Assembly: GCA_963826505.1 (NCBI GenBank)
Contig: CAWGXG010000008.1
Coordinates: 1,550,001 to 1,614,000, forward strand
DNA length: 64,000 bases
Direction: 5' to 3'
Origin: CAWGXG01 sp963826505
GTDB taxonomy: Bacteria > Chloroflexota > Anaerolineae > Aggregatilineales > Aggregatilineaceae
Shown here one piece after another: positions 9,779-21,300 of the stretch. Numbering within the stretch: the stretch's first letter is position 1; every line of letters begins with the position of its first letter. The position numbers were made by a program, and so were the translations under genes. The notes beneath the pieces are model-generated. The model saw only the letters and a program-made list of their open reading frames with translations, was not told where the DNA came from and made no database searches.

Positions 9779-10420
9779 TCATACGTTCCATAGTTCCGCC
9801 AGCGCGGCCTGATCCGCTCCGCTCATCGACTGCCGCAGTTGTTCATGCGCCAGCCGGATTCGACTTTCGGCGGTCTTCTGTGGACAGCCGATGATTTCCG
9901 CCATCTCGCGATAGGTCAGCCCTTGCCCATAACGCAGTGCGACCGCTTCGCGCAGACGTGGCGACAGCGTCTGCAGCGCCCGGCCCAATGATTCGCGCAC
10001 ATCCTGCCACGCGGCCCGATGTTCGGGCCGTTCGTCGTCGGGTGCGGGCGGCTCGACTCCGATCGAGAGCAAACTGCTTAGGGCCACGGTCGGCAGCCAT
10101 TTACGCCGCCGGGCGTTGCGGCAGCGGCTGATCGTGATGGTGTACAGCCAGGTGCGGAAAGCTCCGCGCGCCGCGTCGTAGCGTTCCAGGTTGCGAAAGG
10201 CGTAGACCATCGATTCCTGAAGCACGTCCTCGGCGTCTTGCTCGACCAGCAGAATGCTGTAGGCCAGCCGGTATAGCCCCGGCGCGTAACGGTCGTACAG
10301 CACGCCGAAGGCCGCCTGATCGCCCGCACAACAACGTCCAATCAATTCCGCCAGATCGGGATCGTTGGTGCTCTGCCGCCCCACAGGCGGCGAGTCGTGC
10401 CTGGGCTGCAATATGTCCAT
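9779..10420 (-). CDS. ECF-type RNA polymerase sigma factor
   Basis: A 213-residue sigma-70 family protein of ECF size with only regions 2 and 4. Region 2 is at about residues 35-105, including AFGVLYDRYAPGLYRLAYS, the core-binding DAEDVLQESMVYAFRNL and GAFRTWLYTITISRCRN. Region 4 is at about residues 145-205, with the helix-turn-helix LTYREMAEIIGCPQKTAESR. It directs polymerase to a specific regulon. It lies 19 bp after the preceding membrane glycosyltransferase gene and before its own anti-sigma gene, in the middle of the glycosyltransferase cluster. That placement makes envelope-glycan genes plausible targets. No matching duplicate promoter motif was recognised by eye. Confidence 0.93.
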   Translation of the reverse strand: MDILQPRHDSPPVGRQSTNDPDLAELIGRCCAGDQAAFGVLYDRYAPGLYRLAYSILLVEQDAEDVLQESMVYAFRNLERYDAARGAFRTWLYTITISRCRNARRRKWLPTVALSSLLSIGVEPPAPDDERPEHRAAWQDVRESLGRALQTLSPRLREAVALRYGQGLTYREMAEIIGCPQKTAESRIRLAHEQLRQSMSGADQAALAELWNV

Positions 10421-10439
10421 AGTACACCCCGCTCCCCGG

Positions 10440-12428
10440 TTAATCCTCAGTGACCTGCTGGACCCCGTAAACGTCCTTGCGCACCCACAGCCGCGCCACG
10501 ACGCTGTCCGCTGGCTTGACGCGCGACTCGTGCCGATAATACCACATCACATCGTCGCGCCAGCTAAGCGAATCCAGGCTCCACGTTTGTGTAATGATCA
10601 GTGTTTTGCCCACATAATCCGCGCCCATGCGCGGCTGATCGGGCACGACCGGCATCAATACCGCCGATGAAGTAACTTCTGGGCCTACGCCATGCACGAA
10701 TACCGTTTTGGGGAAATCGCGCAGCGCCCAGGCCAGCGCGCCGTCTTCCGGGACCCACGCCGTAATGTCAATCAAACGCGGCTCGCCGGTCGCGCGTAGA
10801 CTCATTTCGTGCAGTGTCGCGCGCAGGTCATAGACATCGTCCGTGACGGGATCGGTGTACCAGTACTCGCGCGGATCGCCCGGCGTGCCAAACGCGGCCC
10901 GCCCGCCCAACCCGGCCGCGAACAGAATCACCGCCGCCAGCGTGCCCAGCGCGAAACCGCGCCACGCGGCGCGCGCACCCCACAGGCTGCCCACCAGGAA
11001 GAATAGAACGCCGTTAAGCAGCGTCACCAGCAGGGTAATCAACATACGCAGTTGGATGAAGCCCAGCACATATTCGAACGTGAGCACGCCGGGCTGAATC
11101 TCGACCGACTGCACCGGGCGCAGCGCGGAATTGGTGTTGCGGTCATACACGCCGACCAGCAGCTTGCTTAACAGCGAGCGGAAATTGGTCGCTTCGGGCG
11201 GCAGATCGAACAACACCCGCTTGCCGAGCAGCACGATACTCAGCCCGACCGCCAACCACAGCCCCAAGGTGATCAGCGCGTGGGCCGAAATCGCCCAGGA
11301 CGGGACACGCCACAGATGGTCGGCGCGCTCGGTGATCCAACTGGTGACCATCAAGCCAACCAGGACGGTCAGCGGCACGGTAATCCACAGCGCGTGGGCC
11401 GCGCCCGCACCCGCATAACCGATCGCCCACACCATCCCAGCCAGCGCCCAACCCACCAGCACGCGCTCGAAGAAGCCACCCTGCCGCACGCTGTGAATTA
11501 TCGCCAGGAGGCCAAACAGCATCAAGCCGGTTTCGTAACGCAGCGCCACCCACATGGGGAAGGCGACCGGCACGCCGGACGGACGCGTTACAAAGCCGCG
11601 CAGTCCTTCCCACAGCGCGCCGCCGACCACCGTCAACCCGGACGGCACCCAGAATAACCCGGTCGCGATGACCGCCACACCGATCCCGGCAGCGGCGGCG
11701 CTGTCAGCCCAGGGCCACGCGCGCGCTACCCGCCGGATCGCGGCGGGGATATCGGCTTCCAGGGGATCGCTCGTTAGCCACGCGAACACTACTCCGAACA
11801 GCAGCGCCAATAACGTCAGCAAGCCTGCTGGTTCTGCCAGCAGCGCCAGCGTCGTGACCGCTATCGCCGCGCTAAAGGCATAGGCACGTCGCTGTGTCTC
11901 CGCGTAGCGCAGCACCAGCCAGGGCGCAACCAGCGCCAACAGCATACTCCACACCGCCGGACTCGACGTACGGGCCGCAAGTATGGCGACGGGCGACACG
12001 GCCAGCAATCCACTGATAACCAGCGGCGGCAGCGGATGCAGATAGCGCCGCCACAGCGCCGGTGCCAGCACCAGCAGCACACCCGCCAGCGCAATTGGCA
12101 AGCGCGCCGTCACTTCGTTGGCGGGTAGCACCCCGAAGGTCAACGCATTCAACGTGAAAGTCAGCGGGCTGTCGGCAGTCGGCACGTCACCCGGCACGCG
12201 CGTGTCAGCGGTTCGCAGGGCGGCAAGCGCCTGCCGAGCTTCGGCATTATCTAGCGGCGCGCGGTCCAGGGCCCCGACGCGCAGCACCAGCGCCAACAGC
12301 GCCAGCGCCGCATATAGCAGCACTTCCAGCGTGATGCTCACGCGGAAACCCACGCCAGCGCTCGTTGACCGCACGGCAGGTGATTCACTGGCGGACAACG
12401 CCGCCGGATCAGGGTATGTCAGGGCCAT
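10440..12428 (-). CDS. Polytopic GT-C/TIGR03663-like membrane glycosyltransferase
   Basis: A 662-residue integral membrane protein with around a dozen hydrophobic segments. It starts with a short cytoplasmic tail, then VLLYAALALLALVLRVGALD, and an extracytoplasmic loop with DRAPLDNAEARQALAAL. This corresponds in position to the acidic first loop of GT-C glycosyltransferases, although here D-N/E replaces the common D-E pair. A soluble C-terminal portion carries YWYTDPVTDDVYDLRATLHE and ITAWVPEDGALAWALRDFPK. The ATG at 12428 is preferred because GAAGGTGA lies 6 nt upstream; an ATG two codons earlier would overlap it. It belongs to the co-directional cluster between a DUF2298 gene and the ECF sigma gene. 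Donor and acceptor are unknown. Confidence 0.75.
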   Translation of the reverse strand: MALTYPDPAALSASESPAVRSTSAGVGFRVSITLEVLLYAALALLALVLRVGALDRAPLDNAEARQALAALRTADTRVPGDVPTADSPLTFTLNALTFGVLPANEVTARLPIALAGVLLVLAPALWRRYLHPLPPLVISGLLAVSPVAILAARTSSPAVWSMLLALVAPWLVLRYAETQRRAYAFSAAIAVTTLALLAEPAGLLTLLALLFGVVFAWLTSDPLEADIPAAIRRVARAWPWADSAAAAGIGVAVIATGLFWVPSGLTVVGGALWEGLRGFVTRPSGVPVAFPMWVALRYETGLMLFGLLAIIHSVRQGGFFERVLVGWALAGMVWAIGYAGAGAAHALWITVPLTVLVGLMVTSWITERADHLWRVPSWAISAHALITLGLWLAVGLSIVLLGKRVLFDLPPEATNFRSLLSKLLVGVYDRNTNSALRPVQSVEIQPGVLTFEYVLGFIQLRMLITLLVTLLNGVLFFLVGSLWGARAAWRGFALGTLAAVILFAAGLGGRAAFGTPGDPREYWYTDPVTDDVYDLRATLHEMSLRATGEPRLIDITAWVPEDGALAWALRDFPKTVFVHGVGPEVTSSAVLMPVVPDQPRMGADYVGKTLIITQTWSLDSLSWRDDVMWYYRHESRVKPADSVVARLWVRKDVYGVQQVTED

Positions 12429-12499
12429 ACGCATTCACCTTCAAACCGTCATAAACAAGACCAGCAGCCCGCGCAGCGCGGATCGCCGGGGACGTGCAT

Positions 12500-15343
12500 T
12501 TACTCTGGCGCGACGCGATACACCGCCGTACCACCAAACTGGCACACCGGCGTGAGCACCTGCGCGAACTTATCCAGCCCATTTTGATAATCGGTCAGGC
12601 GACTGGAATCTCCCCCAGCCAATTGTGAAATCATCGTGCGCTCCGACGCGCCGACGACGATGTAATCAATCCCATAGCGATCGATCACTTGCCAGACCAG
12701 GGCCCAATCCTGCGTGGTATACAAGTCCTGCACGTCCGACACGCGATCGCGCCGCTGGCCGTTTTCGATGCGGGCATCGGTCACTTCGGGGTACGTGTCA
12801 CCCCGCCACTGACGCTCGTGATTTTGCCAGCCGACCAGCGTCGGAATGCCGGTCAACCCGCTGAAACGGCTGTTCTGCGGCTCGTAGGCACCGCCCGGCG
12901 CTTCGGCCAGCACCGCCTGCGTCTCATCCGCGATGCGAGCCAGACACTGCACCGCCGCGTACTCGTCCGCGCTGATCATGGTTGGCGCGCCGTCCAGCGT
13001 CAGCGGCATCTGCTGCGGGCAGCTTCCGTCAGGGTTGGTGGCCCAGGCTTCGCCCCGCTGGCAGGCCGCGATGCGATCGGCTGTGGTCAGCCGCCCGGTG
13101 TCGACCAGCGCCCGCCCGCGCACCGCGGTCAGGGGATAGAGCAGCCCCGCGCCCACCAGGACGATCACCGCCAATGCAAATACTCCCCGGCCCGCCCACA
13201 CCCACGCGCCCGGTCTCGACGCGACCGACGCGGAATTGGCCGGTTTTGCAGGTGTGGCCGTTTCGAGTGGCTCGGACGGTTCCAACGTCGCCGCACCACC
13301 CGCCAGCACCGACCATACTGCGAAGGCTCCCGCCACGCTGAACATGATCCAACCCTGATAGTAAAGCTTAAACACAGTGTTGATGCGCACGCCAAAATTG
13401 TCGTGCAGGTAGACGAAGTCCGGCGCAAGCGTTAGCACCGCCCCCGCCCCGATCAGCAGCAGGGCGAACCCGGTCGCGGGGCTATATGAAATCGAGCGCA
13501 CGGGCCGGAAGGCCGACGCATCGTCATCGGCGGAGGAATCGCCGTTTGTCGTCACGCGCAGCAGTGCCGGGCGTGCGAACAACCGTCCCACCACCAGGAA
13601 AATGAATCCGAGCAACAGTAGTTCGGATGGCAGACCGATGCCGCGCCGCGCCAGCACATCCGGCACCAGATCGCCCAGGCTGCTGTTGGCAGGCACGGCG
13701 GAATAGATCGCGCCACGCAGCCCGGCGTTATTCCAGGCCGCCACTGCCAGGAAAGCGACCGCGACAATCAGCACGCCCGCCACAATCGCCAGGGCCAGCA
13801 GGCCCGCCTGCCAATAGAAGCGCCATTCTGCCCGGCGCATCTCTACCAGCAGATACACGCTCAAGATCACCAGGAACGCGCCGAATTGCAGCACGTACTG
13901 CTGCCAGGGCGTCGGGTAAATGACGTTGGGCAGCACGCCGCTAGCCTGGGAGGTAAACGAGACGATCCAGGGCAAATAGGCGATCGCTGCCAGCCCTCCG
14001 ATCGCCACCCCAAAACGGAGCAGCGCGCGCAGATCGTCCCAATGGAGCACGCCGCGCCCGTTGCGCATCACGCGTCGCAGCGCCTCCGCACCGATCAGCA
14101 GCGGGATGTAGATCGCGTCCCAGGAATTCATGAAGATCATCCCGCCGACCCACACCGCGTAAAACGGGTATTCCCAACGCGCCAGCGATCGCCCGGCCAG
14201 CACGAGGTTGAGTGCCAGCCCGATCGCCAGAACGGCGAACGGCAGCCCCAGCACGTGCGGATGCAGATCGGCCAGCGTGAATGAGAAATTGGGGAATTCG
14301 GTGATGGGCTGGATGGGATGCGGGTTGCCGGACAGATCGCGATCGTGGACGATGCGGCTGTAGCGCCAACCCACGCCATAGGTGAAACTCCACTTGTCGA
14401 GCGGGAGCGGATCGTCTTCCCAGTCGGGGATACCGTTGTTGTTGGAATCGACCGGGACGGTGGCCGTCGAGCCGTTTTCCAAGGTGACGGTCGTCGTACC
14501 ATTGCGGCCTTCGACATCCCAAAAATCGAAATACTCCGCGTTGACCAGTCCCGGCGTATAGCCGCGATAGGGAAACTCGATCAGTGCCGTGCCGAGATTG
14601 CCCATCAGAATCAGCAGGACCAGTCCCAGCACCCCTGCGCCCAGCGCCGCCGTACGGCTGGCCCGCAGCGCCCGGCGCGATGCGGCGCGCACCAGGTTGT
14701 AGACCAGCCCAAACACGCCGATCCCGGTCAGCGCGAAAATCAGCGCGATGGTGGTGTTGAACGCGATGCTGCTCGTCACGCCGCTGAGATCGGCCAGCAT
14801 GGCGATCAGCACGTAGCCGAAATAATAGTAGCTGATGGCGTAGCCGCTCATCCAGGCGTCATGCGGCGGAAAAGTCGCGCTGGCCCGGATGCTGTTGACG
14901 AACATGATCTCCATCGGTTTTTCGGTGCTGGCCATTTCCGGATTGGCGGCGCGGATGATTGCCCAACCGAAGAACAGCGCCAGGAACAATACCTCAGTCA
15001 CGAGGATCAGCGGCCAATGTTCGCGCAGCCAGGGCAGCAGGGCCGGACGCTCGCGCCAGCGCAAAAAAGCCGCCAGTCCCATCGCCAGCACCAGCAGCCA
15101 GGCGACGACCATTCCGGCGGGCGTGTTGCGCAGCAGGCCCAGGCTACCCAGGAACCAGAACAGGAAGCCCGTCAGCATGACGCCTGCCGCACGTGCCAGC
15201 GTATAGCCCCGGTCCGGCAGCCCACCCAACAGGCGGAACAGCAGCGGCCACGCTGCCGCCCCGGCCAGCGTCACCAGCAGCCACCAGCGCAGCACATCAC
15301 CGCCCTCGCGGCCCAACCAGTTTGAAATCAGCGCAGCATCCAT
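12500..15343 (-). CDS. DUF2298 / Chlor_Arch_YYY family integral membrane protein
   Basis: A 947-residue, very hydrophobic protein. The signature ISYYYFGYVLIAML is at about residue 172, after the conserved KPMEIMFVNSIRAS-x-FPPHDAWMSGY stretch. This is the YYYxG hallmark of TIGR03662/DUF2298, a family found in Chloroflexi and archaea with unknown biochemical function. A luminal insert near residue 304 reads DSNNNGIPDWEDD, a calcium-binding-like loop of the thrombospondin-3/dockerin type. The C-terminal soluble part includes VGWQNHERQWRG and YGIDYIVVGASERTM, also seen in the DUF2298 half of the upstream giant gene. The ATG at 15343 is chosen because the conserved sequence starts there; longer starts would overlap the upstream gene. 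I infer a glycan-assembly role from the neighbours. Confidence 0.85.
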   Translation of the reverse strand: MDAALISNWLGREGGDVLRWWLLVTLAGAAAWPLLFRLLGGLPDRGYTLARAAGVMLTGFLFWFLGSLGLLRNTPAGMVVAWLLVLAMGLAAFLRWRERPALLPWLREHWPLILVTEVLFLALFFGWAIIRAANPEMASTEKPMEIMFVNSIRASATFPPHDAWMSGYAISYYYFGYVLIAMLADLSGVTSSIAFNTTIALIFALTGIGVFGLVYNLVRAASRRALRASRTAALGAGVLGLVLLILMGNLGTALIEFPYRGYTPGLVNAEYFDFWDVEGRNGTTTVTLENGSTATVPVDSNNNGIPDWEDDPLPLDKWSFTYGVGWRYSRIVHDRDLSGNPHPIQPITEFPNFSFTLADLHPHVLGLPFAVLAIGLALNLVLAGRSLARWEYPFYAVWVGGMIFMNSWDAIYIPLLIGAEALRRVMRNGRGVLHWDDLRALLRFGVAIGGLAAIAYLPWIVSFTSQASGVLPNVIYPTPWQQYVLQFGAFLVILSVYLLVEMRRAEWRFYWQAGLLALAIVAGVLIVAVAFLAVAAWNNAGLRGAIYSAVPANSSLGDLVPDVLARRGIGLPSELLLLGFIFLVVGRLFARPALLRVTTNGDSSADDDASAFRPVRSISYSPATGFALLLIGAGAVLTLAPDFVYLHDNFGVRINTVFKLYYQGWIMFSVAGAFAVWSVLAGGAATLEPSEPLETATPAKPANSASVASRPGAWVWAGRGVFALAVIVLVGAGLLYPLTAVRGRALVDTGRLTTADRIAACQRGEAWATNPDGSCPQQMPLTLDGAPTMISADEYAAVQCLARIADETQAVLAEAPGGAYEPQNSRFSGLTGIPTLVGWQNHERQWRGDTYPEVTDARIENGQRRDRVSDVQDLYTTQDWALVWQVIDRYGIDYIVVGASERTMISQLAGGDSSRLTDYQNGLDKFAQVLTPVCQFGGTAVYRVAPE

Positions 15344-15372
15344 CGACAGTCCCGACCGTGTTTCCGCATGCC

Positions 15373-18300
15373 TTATGACCCCGCCGCGAGCGGTGTCGCC
15401 CCGGCGATCACATGATAGATTTTGTCCGTGTAAAGCTGTTCCGGCGCGCAGTCTTCCGCGTGCGCGACGGACGAGTCCAGGCACCAATCCTGGCTGTACA
15501 CCACTTCCAACAGCCCCATATCGACCATCGTGTCGAACTTCGCCAGCCCGGCGGAATGCCCCGCCGTTTGCAGGCCAGTCAGCGGGTCGGCCACGACGTC
15601 GCCATAAAAAGCCCGCTCCAGCGCCCCGACCACGATGTACTCAATGTCAAAGGTGCGGATCATGGTTTCCGCCGTGTTGATGCCCTCGGAGCCTTCCATC
15701 CCGTAAAACGCCGCGACGTTATTCTCGCGCGTCTGGATCATCATATCCATATCCGGCAGCGTGTGCTGCTGAAGCTGGTGGAAGCGCCAGCCAAACAGAG
15801 TCGGGAAGCCGGTGTAAATGCTGATGCGCCCGCCCCAATGATACTCGGACGGGTAGACGTGCGCCTCGGCAACGACGGGCGTGCCATCGACGTTTTGCTG
15901 CAGCCAGCGGATGATGTCGTAGTCGCCTTCCAGGCGGAAGTACAGCCCGAACTCGCCATGAATGGCGTATTTCATGTACTCCATGCCGTCCAGCGTGAGG
16001 GGCGTATCATCCTTGTTGAAGCGATCCAGGAAGCGCGCCTGGGTCCCCAGCACGGGATAGGCCAGCGCAATCGAGAACAGCACGGCCAGCCCGGTCTGCC
16101 ATAGCGTGCGGATTCCCCCACCCCAACGGCCACAACTGCGCAACATCCAGGCCAGCGTCACGCCGCCGACGATGCTGAGCATAAACCACACCTGCAAATA
16201 GAACTTGAAGACCGTGTTCTGCCGCCCGATGTCACCGTCCAAGACAACCAATTCCACGCCCAGCGAAATCGCCAACGCCAGCACGATCACCGCGTAGGTG
16301 ACGCGCAGCAGCGGATTCTGACGCGGCAGGAAGAACAGCACCACCGCCCACGCGATGAGCGGAATGACCAGCTCGCCGACCGCGGCGCGGCGCACGCCAA
16401 AGATGATGCCGCCGACGACCCCCACGAACAGAAACAGCGCGCCCAGTGCGAACGGCACCAATTGGCCTCGAAGATCCCGTATGTGCACCGATCGCAGATG
16501 GCGCGCGGTCTGCCATACCAGGAACGAGATCACGATGAAAATGAACGTGCCGTGAATGTACAGGTAAGCCCACAGCGGTGTGGTCTGCTGAGTCCAGGGT
16601 TTGACCGAGTTATAAGCGCTGGCGAAATAGTGTGTAAACGGCAGCGCGACGACAAACGTCAGCACCACGAACAGCCCCACGCGCCCGAGCCAGTCGATGA
16701 GCAGCGGCTTGGTCATCCGCGCGCGCGCCGCAACTAACAAGCCCAGGTAAGCCAGCACCACCAGCATGGCCGCGGCTATCATCCATAACACGGCGCTGCC
16801 CGGTGTCAGCGTAGCGTGAATCCACGTTTCGCCGGGTTTTAACCCGCTCAGAACCTGCTGCTCGGCCTGCGTCTTGCGCAGCAGGTAATACGCGATGCGC
16901 GCGGCGAGCGCCACCGGCAGCACGCCCAGGATAACCCAGCCAAGCCAGCGCACGCGCCCCGGCTTGAGCCATCGCCACAGCCAGAGCTCGGTTGGGGTGC
17001 GGGCGTCACTGCGGCGCAGTCGCACACCGCCTACCCAGGCCGTGTAGGTCAAACCCGCCACGCCGAGCAGCAGGTACGTGATCCAGTCCCAGGTGTTGGT
17101 CGGACGCAATAAGCCCACCGCAAGCGCGCCCAGACCCAGCGCTAACCCGGCTTCCCACCAGGTGCGCAACTGGTGCCCCGCTCCGATAATCTCGGCCAGC
17201 AGCCACAGGATAACCAGCAGCGTCACGGGGAACGCGATCATGTGGGCGTGCAGATCGCCATAGAGGAACGTGAAATAGGGCATTTCCGCGATGGCCCCGC
17301 CGCCCGCGTTGTTGGGCAGCTCAGTAATGATGCGCGTCGGCTGCCAATACCAGCGATGCGTGCCCATCGGCAGCGGGGTGCCCTTCATGACCTTTCCCAG
17401 CCCGGTAAAGAACGATCCGATTTCGTGGCTGACATTGGTCAGTTCGTAATTCCACAGGTTGAAAAGCGGCGGGCGCTTGGTATAGGCCTCGATCTTGTCA
17501 TCCAGGCGTTTCTGCGCCGCTTGGGTGACGCTAAGCAGATCGCTGCCGGACGCGGGATCGTAGCCGTGATCTTTTTTGAAGTCGCTCACGGCATCGGCGT
17601 AATACTGCTGGTAGAGCGCGTCGCGGTCGATATTGATCTCCGCCGAACGCACCTGGCTGTACAGCAGCGGCTGGGACCAGCCATCAATTGCCGCGACGTT
17701 GGTCACCAGGACATAAAGCGTGCCCAGATTACCAAATACGACCGCCAGCAGCAGCGCCAGTATGCCCGCCAGCCAGGCGCTCCCAGCGGGCGCGCGCGGC
17801 TCTGATCGCGTGGGCGGCACATCTGGCACCGATTCACCCCAGGTAGCCGCGGCTGCTGAGCGCACGACCACAACCGTTTCAGCAGGCGTGCGAGTGGCAT
17901 CTTCGATCGCGCCGGGCGCCACATCGCGCGAGCGCACCCAGTTATAGGCGATGCTGAACACGCCCAATCCGGTCATGCTATACAACGTGGGGATGATCAG
18001 GTTGTAAGCTACGGTAGGATTGAGTCCCAGCAGTTTGACCGGCGCGCCTACAATCACATAACCGAAATAGTAGTAATTGATGTAGCCGCCCGAAAACCAG
18101 GGATCGATCGGCGGAAAGATCGTGCTGCGTAGGACGCCATTGAAATAGGCGAAGTCCATTGGTTTTTCGCCACCCAGGAAGGTATGCCACAGGTCGGGAT
18201 TTCCCAGTCGCACACCTACGAACGCGCCGAACAGCAGCAGCGCCAGCCCTTCCATGGCTAGCATGTGCCGCCAGTTGGCGCGCACGTAGCGTCGCAGCGC

Positions 18301-21300
18301 GTCACGCCGCCGCCAACCTAATACGGCACTCAGGGCAGCAAAGCCCAGCATAATCAGGGCCAGCCCGGTTCGCGTCCACGTCAGCAGGTGCACCGTCCCG
18401 CCCACCCAGGCCACCCAGGCCACGATCAGCCAGGCGGTGATTTTGGCGGCGGGATAGGCACGATCGGGCAAGGCCGGGAAAATAGCAAACAGCAGCGGCC
18501 ACGCGATCCAACCCGCGATCACCATCAGCAGCCACCAGATGATCACGGCGGCCACCTGACTGCGGTTAATGAGCGATCCCAGGTCGAACAAGGCGCGCCA
18601 CGTGCCACCCTCACGCTGGATGCGCCACTGATCGGACGTGAACTGGAGCAGCGTAGGCGCTTTGCTGGCTTGCTTGGCGCCCCAGGGATACAGTCCGATC
18701 GGCTCCGGATCGGCAAAATAGCCGGGAACGGCTGTCCGAACGGATCGCCGCGACACGCTGTCCAGGATCGAGACAGTGTTGTCGTGGCTGTAAGCATCCG
18801 TCTTGCGGTAGACGAACACCACCGGGTGATCGTAGACGCTGAACGCCTCCTCCGATTCCCAATGCTCATTGAGGAAATCGAATGGCAGGCGCGGCGGCAG
18901 AATCTGATCTGGAATGCTGATCGGACCGAGGCGCGGCTCCGATTTGAAGGTCTTGACCAGCTCAAAGCCCAGCCGCCCGTCGAACAGCGCGTCGTAGTAC
19001 TGCTTGGTCATCGGCCAGCGCATCGGCAAACGCAGCAAGGAATCGTAGAACCGGTTGCTGGTGATGACGACGTAATCGGCCTGATCGAGCGAGTTCAGCA
19101 GGGCCGTACGTTTATCGTCGTTGTCCTCGGCCACGATCCACTGCTGCAAGCTGGGATAGTAGGCGGGATACATGTTGACCGACGCACACGTGATCGACGA
19201 CAGACCGGACGGGAGATCGTCGCTGTACTGCACGTCGTCCGGCAGTGGGCAGACCGGCCAGGGCACCGGGTCATCCCAAGCCCCTTCCCAGGCGACCAAC
19301 GGCCCGGACGTGTAGACCGGGTCCAGCGCTTCGACTGTGAGCGTCGCGCGCTGCCGCTGCCCGGTCAGATCGGTCCGGCGTACCGTCAGCGGCGGATCGA
19401 ATACGACAGTCTGGGGCTGGCCCATCGGATCCGCGCCCTGACTGAAATCGCCGGAGACGGTCGCGCTGGTCTGCGTGCCGTCAGGGCCGGTCAGCGTCAG
19501 GCGCACGGTTTCGACGCCTGCGTCATTCAGCGGATCGCCCAAGTGGGGAATATCGATCTCGCGAATCACGCCATCGATCGGAATGTCGAACCCGATCGGG
19601 TCACTGCCTTCGAACGTCCACGTGGTCGGCGCGTCGGGAACGTCGTCGCCGTAGCCAGTCAAAATTGGCTGCGAGGGCAGGCTCACATCGGCAAAGGTCA
19701 GTGTTTGATCCGGAACTACCTGCATGCCCACCGAGAAATCGCTGTTGACCAGACCGCCCGCGTCCGACACGTTGTGCACGAAGGACACCGGTCCACCCTC
19801 AAGCGCCGTCACTTCGATCACATAGGGCATGGCGGGCTGCGTGATGTCGGGTTGGCCGACCATCAGCACCGGTTCCGGCGGAGAAACGACGTAGGTCGTC
19901 CCGTACGGCGATCCAACCGGCGTAAAATCCCCCTGAAGCGTGTCCTCAAACACCAACTGGCGACCCAACGCAGGATCGTCGCGGAAGACCCGGACGCGCA
20001 CAGTCTCTTCGCCGGAATCGTAGAGCGGATCGAACAGCCGGTTGACGATCACGCGCGTCAGGTTGGAGTCCAGAGTCAGTTTGAAGCTCGCTTCAGCGCT
20101 TTCGCCCTGCTCCAGGCGATATACGGCGGGCGGCGGCGCGACGTAGGTCTGCCCAATGTTGACCATCTGGCGGCTGCCGTCGGTCCCGTCGACCCAGATC
20201 CCGAAATCGCCGGGGACCGTCTCCTGGAACCAGCGCGACGCCGCAACGCGCGTCAATTGTGTGCGCTCGATGGTATGAAAGGCGAACCCATAGAAGATCG
20301 TGAAGCCAACCACGATGATCGCGAGCGCCACCACAGCGCCGAACGCCCACCGCGACGACTGTCGCGGTGCGCCCCGTGGTCACGGGGCCGCGCGTGGACG
20401 CGCGGCGTTCGGCGCGCCATCGCGCACTGTCGACCCACATCGCCCACAGCGCCCACGCGCCAAACAGAATCAGCGGCGGATAGATCGGCAGGAAATAACG
20501 CATCGTGGTGACCCAGCGACCAGCCATCCACCCAAACGCGACCAAAATCCACGCAAACGGGATCACGTGACGCGTCCATTTGCGCCGCCCGCGTGCAATC
20601 GCCACACTTGCCCAGACCCACGCGCCCCATGCCAGCAATCCCAGCGGAATACCCGTGCCCCATTCGACAATGTTCCTCCAGGGGAACAAGTAGGGAATGC
20701 GGCCCTCCCATTGATGGTTCGGGGGTGCGTCCCAATCGCCTGACGTGAGATAAGCTGCCTGGGACATATCGTCGCGCCAGCCGGGGTTGAATTTCAGCCC
20801 GAACAAACCGGGTCCGGCAAAGGCGTGCGGTTGGAGTAGCCGGAACACGATGAACGACATCACGCCAGCCGTGATCACACCCGTGATGGCATACGCCACG
20901 ATGCGCGTGCGCTGCGTGCGGTGAAGCGCCACATCCAACGCGGGCAGCACGCGCAGCCCAGCCGCCAGGACGATTACCCCGGCCAGCGGCGCCATGTTGA
21001 TCCGGCTGGCGACTGCTGCGCCCAGCGCCACGCCAAACAGCGCGTAGTCGGTCAGGTCGGTAGCGTCGAAAATCAACAGCGCGACCGCGCTCAACGCGAC
21101 GAAAACAGTCGCCCAGGGCGACAGCCCGCCGAGCGCGTACCCGGCCATCAAGGCGACCCACATCACGCCGATCGCACCAATCGCCAGCGTGTTCGATAGG
21201 CTGGCCGCCCAGCCAAGTACATGCCGCCGAATTGCGCCCGCTGCCGCGAACGCCACCAGCGCCGCCAGTGCGAAGACCAGCGCCACTAGCCCCTGATTGA

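Noticed and set aside
18388..20511. 707-codon plus-strand open frame opposite the giant GT-C/DUF2298 gene
   Set aside because: Its composition is that of an antisense shadow; the minus strand has conserved membrane and YYYFG motifs.
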